20,901 nt of DNA, from positions 1 to 20,901 of the forward strand of contig DASQWB010000066.1 of the NCBI GenBank assembly GCA_035640455.1, read 5' to 3'. Within the stretch, counting starts at the first letter, position 1. Each line of letters opens with the position of its first letter. A model generated the notes under the pieces. The model saw nothing but the letters and a program-made list of their open reading frames with translations, did not search any database and was not told the origin of the DNA. The translations under genes and the position numbers were made by a program. This DNA is from AC-50 sp035640455. GTDB lineage: Bacteria; Actinomycetota; Thermoleophilia; Gaiellales; Gaiellaceae. Positions 15,001 to 20,901 of the stretch are shown piece by piece.

Positions 15001-15622
15001 GCGCCTGGTCGCCGCTGTTGCGCGGGTTCGGTGCGCCGACGGTGAAGTCGGCGCTGTTGTTGTCGGTGTCGACGCTGCCGCCGCCGTTCCGCAGGGCCGC
15101 CGTCGTGTTGCTGAGCGTCGCCGTCGGAAGCGTCTCCGAGCAGTTCGTCCCGCTTCCGTACCCGACGATGTCGACGGCGCCGAGCGGACAGACCGTCCCG
15201 CTCGCGATCGTCGTGTTGTTGCTCATCAGCACGACCTTGCCGGCCGTGGCCGACATCGCGATGCTTCCCGTTGCGTCCGGCGGCGGGAGGTTCACCGTGC
15301 CGCCGGCGCCTGCCGCTTCCTGGACGAGGTAGTAGCCGCCGGCCGCGATCGTGCCGCTCAACGCCGTTCGCTGCCAGGTCGTGCCGGTCGTGGCGGCGTA
15401 CTGCACGGACCAGCCGGTGACGCTCACCGGCGCCGCGCTTCGGTTGTACAGCTCGATGAAGTCGTTCTTCAGAGTCGCGCCGGAGTTTCCGCCGCCGCCG
15501 TAGACCTGACTGACGACGATGGTGGGCGAGACCGCGCCGGCCGGTCTCGCGAATGCGAGCAACCCTGCGAAGACGACGAGAACCATGGCCGCGCCTGCGG
15601 CGCGCTTGCGAACGAGCGGCAT
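12062..15622 (-). CDS. Secreted multidomain endonuclease/exonuclease/phosphatase protein (ExeM-like)
   Basis: This 1186-aa exported protein probably degrades extracellular DNA. ATG 15622 follows AGGGGAGGAG at proper distance and starts a signal peptide (about residues 1-30, cleavage near PAGA-VS). Domains in order: lamin-tail domain, about 33-150 (VVSQVYGGGGNSGA, NDFIELYN); Ig-like Big_5 domain, about 206-310 (PTVSSTSPANGAGDVALNSN); OB-type domain, about 315-395 (IQGAAHISPRAGQTV, NGFYVQDP); EEP nuclease, about 578-884, with active-site motifs FNFENL, SGEEVQDD, IANHFNSKGG, VDGDLNDF, LDHILTSD and SDHEPSAV; two PKD-like domains, about 887-973 and 975-1065; and a C-terminal domain with VQKGQVVPVKITVGC. 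All expected catalytic residues appear present. This is the ExeM/NucH layout; lamin-tail plus PKD suggest attachment to the envelope or polymers. No sorting signal or C-terminal helix was found, so it may be released. The frame stays open upstream to 15814 only over a broken gene. Confidence 0.9.
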   Translation of the reverse strand: MPLVRKRAAGAAMVLVVFAGLLAFARPAGAVSPTIVVSQVYGGGGNSGATLKNDFIELYNRSAAPVSVTGWSVQYAATTGTTWQRTALSGTIAAGGYYLVQEAAGAGGTVNLPPPDATGSIAMSATAGKVVLMSNNTTIASGTVCPLGAVDIVGYGSGTNCSETLPTATLSNTTAALRNGGGSVDTDNNSADFTVGAPNPRNSGDQAPTVSSTSPANGAGDVALNSNVTITFSEPVNVTGSWYSISCSSSDGHSATVSGGPTTFTLDPDSDFVGSETCTVTVFAANVSDQDATDPPDNMAANYVFSFSTVAPPVPIHDIQGAAHISPRAGQTVSNVNGIVTAKRSNGFYVQDPNPDADPATSEGIFVFTSSAPSSVNVGDAVKVNGRVQEFRPGGSSSANLTTTELTSPTTTVLSSGNPLPATTIVGTGGRIPPNQIIEDDATGDVETSGVFDPANDGLDFWESLEGMRLQLNNPVAVGPTNAFGETQVVGDDGANAGLRTARGGLLLRPTDPNPERLVADDVLVPLPAMNVGDHYDAPLVGVLDYNFGNFFLEVTSAGVGAVHDGVTPESTTAAGLNQVSIGTFNFENLDPTDPQSKFDRLAAILVNNLESPDIVSGEEVQDDNGPTNDAVVDANQTLDQLVAAIQAAGGPTYDYRYINPVDDQDGGEPGGNIRQVFLFRTDRGVSFIDRPGGDSTTATTVVGSGTSTQLSFSPGRIDPTNSAFNTSRKPLAGEFFFNGHHLFVIANHFNSKGGDQPLEGHFQPPTRSSEVQRHQQAQIVHDFVASILTADPNANVVVDGDLNDFEFSDTVSILKSSVLSDLIDTLPQNERYSYVFEGNSQTLDHILTSDALLARPFAYDVVHVNSEFADQASDHEPSAVKITLNDPPTASAGGPYSVAEGSSVVLSASGSDPEGGPLSYAWDLDDDGTFETPGQTATFSADDGPATPTVKVQVTDNGGLTDVAQATVQVTNVAPTVTSLTPNPVTGLVGQGITFTGSATDPSSADTAAGFSWAFDTGSGFGAFGANGFVATYTSCGTYTVDAEARDTDGGVSQPFTSPPVQVYSGSVLPPLTAGAFNLVQKGQVVPVKITVGCNGFTSGLHPAISIRSGDYDPSVDPGDPSYTVPPSGSAADTSGVMREITADELYAYNLAVPSNAHAGDLFTILIRPFGGSAPTLYAVLKIKK

Positions 15623-15625
15623 CTG

Positions 15626-15635
15626 CTCCTCCCCT
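15626..15635 (-). promoter_or_regulatory. Ribosome-binding site of the secreted nuclease gene
   Basis: On the minus strand AGGGGAGGAG ends 3 bases before ATG 15622 (core AGGGGAGG 5 bases before). It separates the real start from the longer open frame upstream. TACGGT (15651-15656, minus) about 25 bases further up may be a -10 box. Confidence 0.7.
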
Positions 15636-15692
15636 GACGGACTGCAGGCAACCGTAACACTGTCTGCGGCAGAGGTGGTAGTCGGGGACCCG

Positions 15693-16239
15693 TCAGAAAG
15701 CGACGAAGTGGTCGAACGGGCGCTCCGGCGCGACACGCGCAGTGCGGAGAACGGCCCAGTGGTGGAGCTCGTCCTCGGTGGACGCCTCTTCGAGCCCCAG
15801 CCGAGATTCGTCACGCAGAAGGCGGCGGCGCGGGCGACGGGAAAGCAGGTGGTCGTCGACGAAGACGATCCCTCCGGGGTCGGACGAGGCGTTCGAGATA
15901 GACGAGGTCTAGGTCAGCCCCGCCTCCTCGAGGAACTGGAGCCCGCAGCCGGCGAACCTCGTCGCCTGATTCGGGTCGATCGCCACGTGGCGCGCCACCG
16001 CATCGCCGTTCTCGAGCAGCCCCGCGCAGATGTGGAGCGCCGCGATCCCGTAGCCGAGGGCCGACCTCGATCGTGCGCACCGCGTACTCGCGCCTCACCC
16101 AGGCCTGCAGCGCCTCCCCCTCGGCGGCGCCCACTGCGACCGGGAAGAGGTCGTGGCGCGTGCCGTCCGAGCCGGCGACGGCCGTGCCCTCCCGCAGCAG
16201 GCGCGCCAGCACGGGCTTCACACCCTCAGCGTCTACCAT
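15693..16239 (-). pseudogene. Broken SAM-dependent methyltransferase gene (multiple frameshifts and an internal deletion)
   Basis: Conserved protein pieces follow one another on the minus strand in three frames. From ATG 16239 comes VDAEGVKPVLARLLREGTA, then EALQAWVRREYAVRTIEVG. After a one-base shift in the run at 16058-16060 comes LGYGIAALHICAGLLENGDA (glycine-rich SAM motif) and ATRFAGCGLQFLEEAGL, ending at a stop (15909-15911). The first frame resumes with DLVYLERLVRP. After a shift at the C run 15876-15879 comes GGIVFVDDHLL. A shifted pair of frames (15839-15841, 15795-15798) gives ARAAAFCVTNLGW. Finally LEEASTEDELHHWAVLRTAR runs to FDHFVAF and TGA 15693-15695. From recalled class I methyltransferases of this type, about 30 residues including the FVDG-H motif are missing between EEAGL and DLVYL. 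It is therefore not functional as read. Sequencing error is a less likely alternative, because neighbouring genes are intact. Confidence 0.8.
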
Positions 16240-16390
16240 TTCCGGGCCGTGAAGCGCTACCACGTCACCAGGTGGTGAGCAACTGCCAGATGAGCGCATG
16301 CCGCCAACGCGGCTGGATGTTCGCCCGCCTTTCAGAAGCCCTCGCCGGAGCGCGAGCCGTACCGCTCGCGGTGTAAGGCAGAAGACGCGA
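16240..16390 (+). other. Short non-coding stretch upstream of the broken methyltransferase
   Basis: I see no supported gene or clear signal in these bases on either strand. Small open frames exist but lack family resemblance or a ribosome-binding site. Confidence 0.5.
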
Positions 16391-16549
16391 TTGCCGCACG
16401 CGGCCAAGGTGCTGGTGCGACTCCCGACAGCGGTCGTCAAGGCGGTTGGCGTTCTGCTTGCCGTGCTGGTGTGGGTCGTCGTCGTGCCGGCGATCGATGC
16501 GACGACCGATCTCTCCCGTCGTCTGTCTCGAGCCAGCCGCGCCGATTAG
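16391..16549 (+). CDS. Possible small single-helix membrane protein
   Basis: A 52-aa frame from TTG 16391 encodes a basic N-terminus, one strong hydrophobic segment (about residues 15-35, AVVKAVGVLLAVLVWVVVVP) and an Arg/Ser-rich tail. It is not recognised as any family. No good ribosome-binding site is present (only AGAAG upstream), and the frame continues open upstream to 16298. Its TAG shares bases with the minus-strand TAA of the convergent hydrolase gene (TTAG, 16546-16549). It lies outside the body of any larger gene, which is its main support; chance remains quite possible. Confidence 0.35.
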   Translation: MPHAAKVLVRLPTAVVKAVGVLLAVLVWVVVVPAIDATTDLSRRLSRASRAD

Positions 16550-17934
16550 GAACCCGCGAGTGCCTTGAGCTCGGCCAGGTACGTCGTTTCCCACCGCTGG
16601 AGCGGAAGGACGTAGGTCCCCTCGGCGATCTCGTTCCAGCTGATCAACGTCCAGCCGTCGGGGTTCGACTGCGAATTCCCGGCGAAGAGGCGGTCGAGCG
16701 TCTGCGTTCCGTACCGTGGCACGCATGTGCTGCCGCCGAGGAGGATCGAGTCGTAACCCGGCGTCAGCGGTGCGAACCACAGCTTGCTCGAGCCGTCGGG
16801 GTTGGCGCCCGAGCTTCGAACCGTCGCCGCAAGCTTCTGGAGGGTCGTGAACGACCCCGGGTTCGTGTACGGGTTCTGCGACGACCAGTAGTAGCTGTCG
16901 CCGTCGAGGTACGCGCTACGGCCGTCCGTCCACGTCGTCAGCGTCTCGTCGCCGACGATGAAGAACGCCGAGCGGAAGAGGTCGCTGATCGTCTTCACCG
17001 CCGCTGCCGAGTATTTCCGGCTGCCGGTCCAGAGGAGGATTGGGCGGTTCGAGTACGAGTGGTCATACGCTGGGTCGTTTCCGTACTGGCGGACCAGATA
17101 CGCGAGGTCGTTGGCGATGTAGTCGACGCTCGGAAGCGGCGACGCGGCGACCTTGTAGCTGATCCAGATCTTGAACGGGATCCCTTCTGCATTGACCTTG
17201 TGCACTGCCGCGAACACGGCGTCGAGCCGCCGGCTATAGCTGATCGAAGTCGTCGTCTGGTCGATCGTCCCAGCTCCGGCCCAGTTGACGATGAAGCCCG
17301 CGAGCCCGGCCTTGGCGGCGGTTCGAACGTCGTTCTCGATCACGCCTGGATCGTCCTGGCTCCAAAGCGCCGCGGGGACGTCTGTGAGCTGATCTCCCGA
17401 GTAGAGCGAGACAGGATTGCAGCCGCTGGAGTCGACCGTTGCAGGCAAGGCGAGCGGGCTCAGCGTGTAGGGGTAGTTGCTCCCGAGCTTGTCGTGCCAG
17501 TGCTTGTAGCTCCACCAGAGGTAGTAGTAGGCGAGGATGTGCCGGCCGCCGGCCGTCGTCGCGCTACCCGTGCCGGATGACGTGGTGGTGGTCGTCGAAG
17601 GGGTCGAGGTCGCGGTCGAGGCGGTCGAAGTCGTCGTGGTCGAGTCCGTTGAGGTCGTGGACGTTTGCGCCTGCGTGTCGGTGGTGCTCGTCGTCGGATC
17701 GGTGGTGGTCGAACCAGCCGTCGAGGAGGTCGACGTCGTGCTTGACGAGCAGGGCTTCTTGCCCTTGCAGCCGCCGCTCGAAGTACTCGCGTAGGCGGCA
17801 AGAGCGCCGAAAGCGAATGAGAACGTCAGCGCGACGATCACAGCGGCGCTTCTCGGGGCGATCGGCGTTGGAGTCGAGCGGGGCCGGGCGGCGGTATCGC
17901 GCGTTCCAGGCCTCCGGGAGTGCGGCGGATGCAT
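16546..17934 (-). CDS. Exported GH99/WbsX-like glycoside hydrolase on a Ser/Thr-rich linker
   Basis: This 462-aa protein has a basic N-terminal tail, a hydrophobic export or anchor segment (about residues 29-48), a low-complexity Ser/Thr linker (about 50-128) and a catalytic-type domain (130-462). The domain opens with HILAYYYLWWSYKHWHD, has AKAGLAGFIVNWAGAG (about 200-215), and ends with LISWNEIAEGTYVLP (about 428-442), the Asn-Glu/Glu pair typical of the GH99-like and WbsX families. GH99 enzymes cleave alpha-mannans, but substrate is not certain for such distant relatives. ATG 17934 is chosen because AGGGGGA (17942-17948) is 7 bases upstream. The linker is likely glycosylated and may carry the enzyme through the wall. 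It follows a second, shorter GH99-like gene by 124 bases on the same strand. The two are clearly different in sequence. Confidence 0.82.
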   Translation of the reverse strand: MHPPHSRRPGTRDTAARPRSTPTPIAPRSAAVIVALTFSFAFGALAAYASTSSGGCKGKKPCSSSTTSTSSTAGSTTTDPTTSTTDTQAQTSTTSTDSTTTTSTASTATSTPSTTTTTSSGTGSATTAGGRHILAYYYLWWSYKHWHDKLGSNYPYTLSPLALPATVDSSGCNPVSLYSGDQLTDVPAALWSQDDPGVIENDVRTAAKAGLAGFIVNWAGAGTIDQTTTSISYSRRLDAVFAAVHKVNAEGIPFKIWISYKVAASPLPSVDYIANDLAYLVRQYGNDPAYDHSYSNRPILLWTGSRKYSAAAVKTISDLFRSAFFIVGDETLTTWTDGRSAYLDGDSYYWSSQNPYTNPGSFTTLQKLAATVRSSGANPDGSSKLWFAPLTPGYDSILLGGSTCVPRYGTQTLDRLFAGNSQSNPDGWTLISWNEIAEGTYVLPLQRWETTYLAELKALAGS

Positions 17935-17941
17935 GAGCAAT

Positions 17942-17948
17942 TCCCCCT
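17942..17948 (-). promoter_or_regulatory. Ribosome-binding site for the linker-bearing hydrolase
   Basis: On the minus strand AGGGGGA is 7 bases before ATG 17934 but only 1 base before an upstream TTG at 17940, so it supports the ATG. Confidence 0.6.
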
Positions 17949-18058
17949 GGCCGGGAGCTGTCTCTGGGCTCTCTCCTCATCGTCACGGGGCGGAGCTCGC
18001 GATCTTCCCCCGATCAAGGGATCCGGCCGACGCGCCTTCTCCGCTCGAGCGCTACGGC

Positions 18059-19135
18059 TCAGCCGGCTGTCTGACCGCGTTTGACGTGCCGCCGCACCGC
18101 GACGCCGCCACCGAGCACGATGAACGCGGCTGCGCCGACGACGAACCACAGCGCATAGCCAAAGCCGGTCGTCGCAGATTCGTCGGAGTCGAAATCGACG
18201 AGGCGCGGCGCGTGCGCATGCTGGAGCTCGGCGAGCACCCCGAGGTATTTGCCGCCGTAGCGCTTGCTTGGCTCGATGTGCGTGTTCTCGCTGAACTCGT
18301 TCCAGCTGATGACGCCTATAGCGTCTGGCGAGGAGCGGAGTGCAGTGGCCATCTCGTCGCGGAGGGTCGCGCCGTCCCGTCGTTCGACGACTGAGGCACC
18401 TCCAAGAGCCCGCGCGTCGAAGCCGGGAGCGGCCGGTGCGATCCAGAGTCCGCCGTGGGCATGAACGGCTGCCCCCATCTCCTGGAGCTTCTCTGCGTAT
18501 CCAGGCGTCCTGCGCGGGTCGACTGACGCCCAGTAGTACGCGTTGCCGTCGACGGCGCCGGCAAGCGCGAGGTAGTCGTCTCTCTGTCGTTGGCTCGCCA
18601 GGACGAGCAAGGCCGGCCGCACGCGGCGAGTCACACGACGGACGTCGGTCACCGAGAAGTTCCATGTTCCAGACCAGATGACGAGCGGCTTCGAGAAGAT
18701 CCGGAACGCGCGATCGCGGGCGAAGCGCTTCTCGAAGAACACGAGGTCGTCGCCGACGCGCTGCGCCGGGAGCGGTTGGCGGTGGAAATCGAGACCCTGA
18801 TAGATGATCGCGAGCTTGAAGCGCTCGGCGTCGGCGACGGCGACGAGCTTCGCGAGCCGCCGGTTCAAGACCGGGGTCGACTTCCAGCTGACGATGAAGC
18901 CGTCGATGCCCGCCTCCTTCGCCCAGCGCACGTGCTGACGCATAGTTCTCGTTTCGTCGCTCGAGTAGCGTCCGAGAAGCGGGTAGTCGAGCTTCGCGCG
19001 CTGCCACGACGTCGCGTTGAACCAGATGTAGTAGTAGGCGAACAGCGGGATCGGTCGGCGGGCGCCGACGGTCGGCGGCGACACCAGGCCGGCAGTCGCC
19101 GCGACGACGAGCGCGGCGACACGCAAGCGCGTCAC
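18059..19135 (-). CDS. GH99/WbsX-like glycoside hydrolase with C-terminal membrane anchor
   Basis: This 358-aa exported protein has a signal peptide at about residues 1-25 (VAALVVAATAGLVSPPTVGA). A catalytic-type domain, about 28-305, opens with IPLFAYYYIWFNATSW, contains EAGIDGFIVSWKSTPVLNRR, and ends in GVISWNEFSENTHIEPSKRY (about 280-300), which carries the Asn-Glu...Glu...Glu-Pro pattern of GH99-like enzymes. A membrane helix lies at about 326-345 (YALWFVVGAAAFIVLGGGVA), followed by a basic tail (RRHVKRGQTAG), so the enzyme should face outside while anchored. GTG 19135 overlaps the stop of the upstream gene, so it is in the same operon. It probably acts on a mannose-like or other alpha-linked glycan; substrate is inferred only from the family. 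Confidence 0.85.
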   Translation of the reverse strand: MTRLRVAALVVAATAGLVSPPTVGARRPIPLFAYYYIWFNATSWQRAKLDYPLLGRYSSDETRTMRQHVRWAKEAGIDGFIVSWKSTPVLNRRLAKLVAVADAERFKLAIIYQGLDFHRQPLPAQRVGDDLVFFEKRFARDRAFRIFSKPLVIWSGTWNFSVTDVRRVTRRVRPALLVLASQRQRDDYLALAGAVDGNAYYWASVDPRRTPGYAEKLQEMGAAVHAHGGLWIAPAAPGFDARALGGASVVERRDGATLRDEMATALRSSPDAIGVISWNEFSENTHIEPSKRYGGKYLGVLAELQHAHAPRLVDFDSDESATTGFGYALWFVVGAAAFIVLGGGVAVRRHVKRGQTAG

Positions 19136-20136
19136 GATTCCCCCGCTTCTCGACTCGCGACCGTCGTCCCGGACCTCGAGCGCAAGCGCCGCCCTCGTCC
19201 GATCGCGAAGAGCGCGAGCGACGACAGCACGAAGAGGCCTACGACCGTCAACCCGTCGTAGTAGCTCAGAATCCGAATCGAGGCGACCGCATCACGTGAG
19301 ACGACGACCTCGCGCTGGTTTCCGATTCCTCGAGAGTTCACCTTCAGCATGTAATTCCCGCGCGGCAACGGTCCGATGGCGGCCCGGCCGTCGTGGAGGC
19401 GGCTGCGCTCCTCGTGGTGGTCTGGGTATTCGACCGCAATCGACGAGCCGATGGGAAAGCCGAAGAACGCGTCGTGCACGCTGATCCGGAGCGAGAAGAA
19501 GAGCACGTCGATGCGCACTCGGCCGCCCGGAGAGAAGCGTTGCTGGCCGCGGTTCACGACGTTCGACCCGGCTGCGATCACGCGCTCGACGGCGTAGCGA
19601 ACGTGCGACTGCCTCAGATGGCCCATCCGAGCCACGGCGACGCCGGCCGGCAGCCACCGCGACCGCTCTCCCCGAATGAGAATTCGCTTCCCGATGCGTG
19701 TCTTGAGCTCGACGGTGCTCACGCTGCCCGTCGGAAGGCGACGTCCCCGCGGGTCGACGAAGACGAACCTCGTGAGCGCGCTGACGGTGAAGCCGGCTCT
19801 CATCCGTGTCCGGCCGGCCGAAAGCCGAAGCGTTCGCCGTGCCAGTGGTGCTCCGTCCTCCCAGCGAGTCAGGCGAACGCGCACGCCCCGCGCGGGGCGC
19901 TGCACCACCGGCGTCTCCAACACGTGCAGGCCTTTCGTCGCCGTCCCGATCCGCGCAGTGCCGTCGGCTGCCGATGCGAAGGCGATGCCGTCGAGGCGAA
20001 ACTTGATCCCGGCGACTGCGGGCACCGTGACGATCTCGAGCCGGGGCGGATCGCGTGGTCGTAGCGCCGCCGCGGCCGCGCCAGGCATCAGAAGCACGAA
20101 AGCGACCATCGACGCTGCGAATCGACGGGAGGTCAT
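19132..20136 (-). CDS. Exported, membrane-anchored beta-rich protein of unknown function
   Basis: This 334-aa protein has a signal peptide (about residues 1-24, FAASMVAFVLLMPGAAAAA), a long region with the alternating pattern of beta-sandwich modules, and a C-terminal membrane helix (about 298-316, LTVVGLFVLSSLALFAIG) with an Arg-rich tail. The segment near 230-285 (AVEYPDHHEERSRLHDGRAA, PLPRGNYMLKVNSRGIGNQR) reads like a prealbumin- or carboxypeptidase-regulatory-type fold. No catalytic motif was recognised. ATG 20136 overlaps the stop of the upstream glycosyltransferase-like gene (ATGA), and the stop overlaps the start of the GH99-like gene. The tight coupling suggests it serves the same surface glycan as an adaptor or binding subunit. 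The function is otherwise unknown. Confidence 0.75.
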   Translation of the reverse strand: MTSRRFAASMVAFVLLMPGAAAAALRPRDPPRLEIVTVPAVAGIKFRLDGIAFASAADGTARIGTATKGLHVLETPVVQRPARGVRVRLTRWEDGAPLARRTLRLSAGRTRMRAGFTVSALTRFVFVDPRGRRLPTGSVSTVELKTRIGKRILIRGERSRWLPAGVAVARMGHLRQSHVRYAVERVIAAGSNVVNRGQQRFSPGGRVRIDVLFFSLRISVHDAFFGFPIGSSIAVEYPDHHEERSRLHDGRAAIGPLPRGNYMLKVNSRGIGNQREVVVSRDAVASIRILSYYDGLTVVGLFVLSSLALFAIGRGRRLRSRSGTTVASREAGES

Positions 20137-20901
20137 GTCTCGTCCGAGAGCGCGTCGGCGCGCAGCCGTCGATCTTCGCGGAGGGCGCGCGCGAGCAGGA
20201 CGGCGGCAGCGACGAGAGGGGCGAGGTAGAGCAGATAGATCACGAGGCGCCGCACGTGCCGTGCTCTCTGCTCAGAAGCTGCTGCAGAGCTCGTCGAGCC
20301 CAACTGGCCGGTGCGACCGTGGCCGACGGCGTAGACGACGACGACCGGCTTCCGGACCGCGCCCGCTCGAGTCTCGACGGCCACCGCCTCGGTATGGACG
20401 ACCCGGCCCTCGTAGCGGTCGACGTATCGAAGCAGCTTGCGCTCGAAGAATGGAGAACGCTGCGCAGAGAAGGCGTCCCAGACGAGATAGCGGACGATCC
20501 CGCGTCGAAGGAGAAGATCGGGATTCCTCACCGGCTCGTATGCAGGATTTCGCGCGAGCGGGTTTGGGCTGACGGACAAGCCGAATCCCCTGCGCAAGCC
20601 GTAGAACTCGATGATGTTGGCCATCGACGGCCCGATCGCGAAGAACGAGCTCCCACGCGGCGTGTGAGCGGCCATCCACCGTCCCGCCTCCCGACCTCCG
20701 GGAACACCACCCGACCCTGCCAGGCGATGACTCTTCGTAACGGGCTGGACGCCGCCCCAACTCGGCACGACCATCGTCACGCCGACCGCGGCGGCGCAGG
20801 CGGGACTCAACCAGTGCCGGTGGCGGGCTAGATGGAGCTCCGGCCAGCGCACGAGCACGCGTGCCGCGAGAACTGCGACCGCTGGTGCGATCGAGAGGAG
20901 G
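20133..20901 (-). CDS. Polytopic glycosyltransferase-like protein, C-terminal part (5' partial)
   Basis: The minus-strand frame is open to the window edge; about 255 C-terminal residues are visible and the gene starts outside. It begins in membrane helices (LLSIAPAVAVLAARVLV, then CAAAVGVTMVVPSWGG). A soluble region follows: GGREAGRWMAAHTPRGSSFF, IIEFYGLRRGFGLSVSPNPL, DLLLRRGIVRYLVWD. This matches the C-terminal lobe of ArnT/PMT-type (GT39/GT83-like) lipid-linked sugar transferases. A final membrane helix lies near the end (IYLLYLAPLVAAAVLLARAL). The catalytic Asp-rich N-terminal loop is not in the window, so the enzyme class is inferred. Its stop overlaps the next gene in a coupled three-gene set with an exported protein and a hydrolase. 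Confidence 0.7.
   Translation of the reverse strand, partial: LLSIAPAVAVLAARVLVRWPELHLARHRHWLSPACAAAVGVTMVVPSWGGVQPVTKSHRLAGSGGVPGGREAGRWMAAHTPRGSSFFAIGPSMANIIEFYGLRRGFGLSVSPNPLARNPAYEPVRNPDLLLRRGIVRYLVWDAFSAQRSPFFERKLLRYVDRYEGRVVHTEAVAVETRAGAVRKPVVVVYAVGHGRTGQLGSTSSAAASEQRARHVRRLVIYLLYLAPLVAAAVLLARALREDRRLRADALSDET

Noticed and set aside
12146..15637. Very long open frame on the plus strand, opposite the secreted nuclease
   Set aside because: It is an antisense shadow caused by high GC. Its product is Arg/Val/Asp-rich with no domains, while the minus strand encodes a complete multidomain nuclease.
15623..15814. 64-residue N-terminal extension of the nuclease frame
   Set aside because: It overlaps the broken methyltransferase, is rich in Ser/Arg and precedes the signal peptide. 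The strong ribosome-binding site at 15626-15635 sets the start at 15622.
17935..18058. Promoter between the two GH99-like genes
   Set aside because: A TTGATC-like -35 is visible on the minus strand, but no -10 at the right distance, so I do not call it.

Overview
The window is about 20.9 kb of very GC-rich DNA. It has strong G/C preference at third codon positions, frequent GTG/TTG/CTG starts, 4-base start/stop overlaps and TAnnnT-type -10 boxes. Together with the recA neighbourhood this suggests a high-GC Gram-positive lineage, probably Actinobacteria of the Thermoleophilia (Gaiella/Solirubrobacter-like) type. That placement is an inference from style and gene content; there is no rRNA gene in the window to prove it.

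Region 1 (1-5025, + strand) is a tightly overlapping operon for a BMP-family ABC importer, the nucleoside/purine uptake type: ATPase with two ATP-binding domains (5' end cut by the window edge), two membrane permeases, and a substrate-binding lipoprotein encoded last. The first permease appears to use a CTG start placed by a near-perfect ribosome-binding site.

Region 2 (5101-5764) holds a small three-helix membrane protein and then, instead of a gene, a tandem array of three hairpin-rich repeats of 95-101 bases. The array duplicates the last codons of that small gene. A promoter that looks leaderless follows directly.

Region 3 (5765-11960, + strand) is a housekeeping cluster: RodZ-like protein, cinA, thpR, recA, recX and rny. 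Its order matches the widespread Gram-positive rodZ-(pgsA)-cinA-recA-rny neighbourhood, but without pgsA. The 164 bases between thpR and recA fold on paper into one long rod that buries the recA ribosome-binding site, the most striking non-coding signal here.

Region 4 (12062-20901, mostly - strand) is accessory and faces the cell surface. It contains a 1186-residue secreted ExeM-type nuclease with lamin-tail, Ig-like and PKD domains; a broken SAM-dependent methyltransferase gene; and a four-gene set: the C-terminal part of a polytopic glycosyltransferase-like protein, a membrane-anchored beta-rich secreted protein, and two different GH99/WbsX-like glycoside hydrolases, one membrane-anchored and one on a long Ser/Thr linker. 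The last set looks like a small system for building or trimming an extracellular glycan. Hairpins separate the convergent regions 3 and 4. No CRISPR, tRNA, rRNA or insertion sequence was seen.
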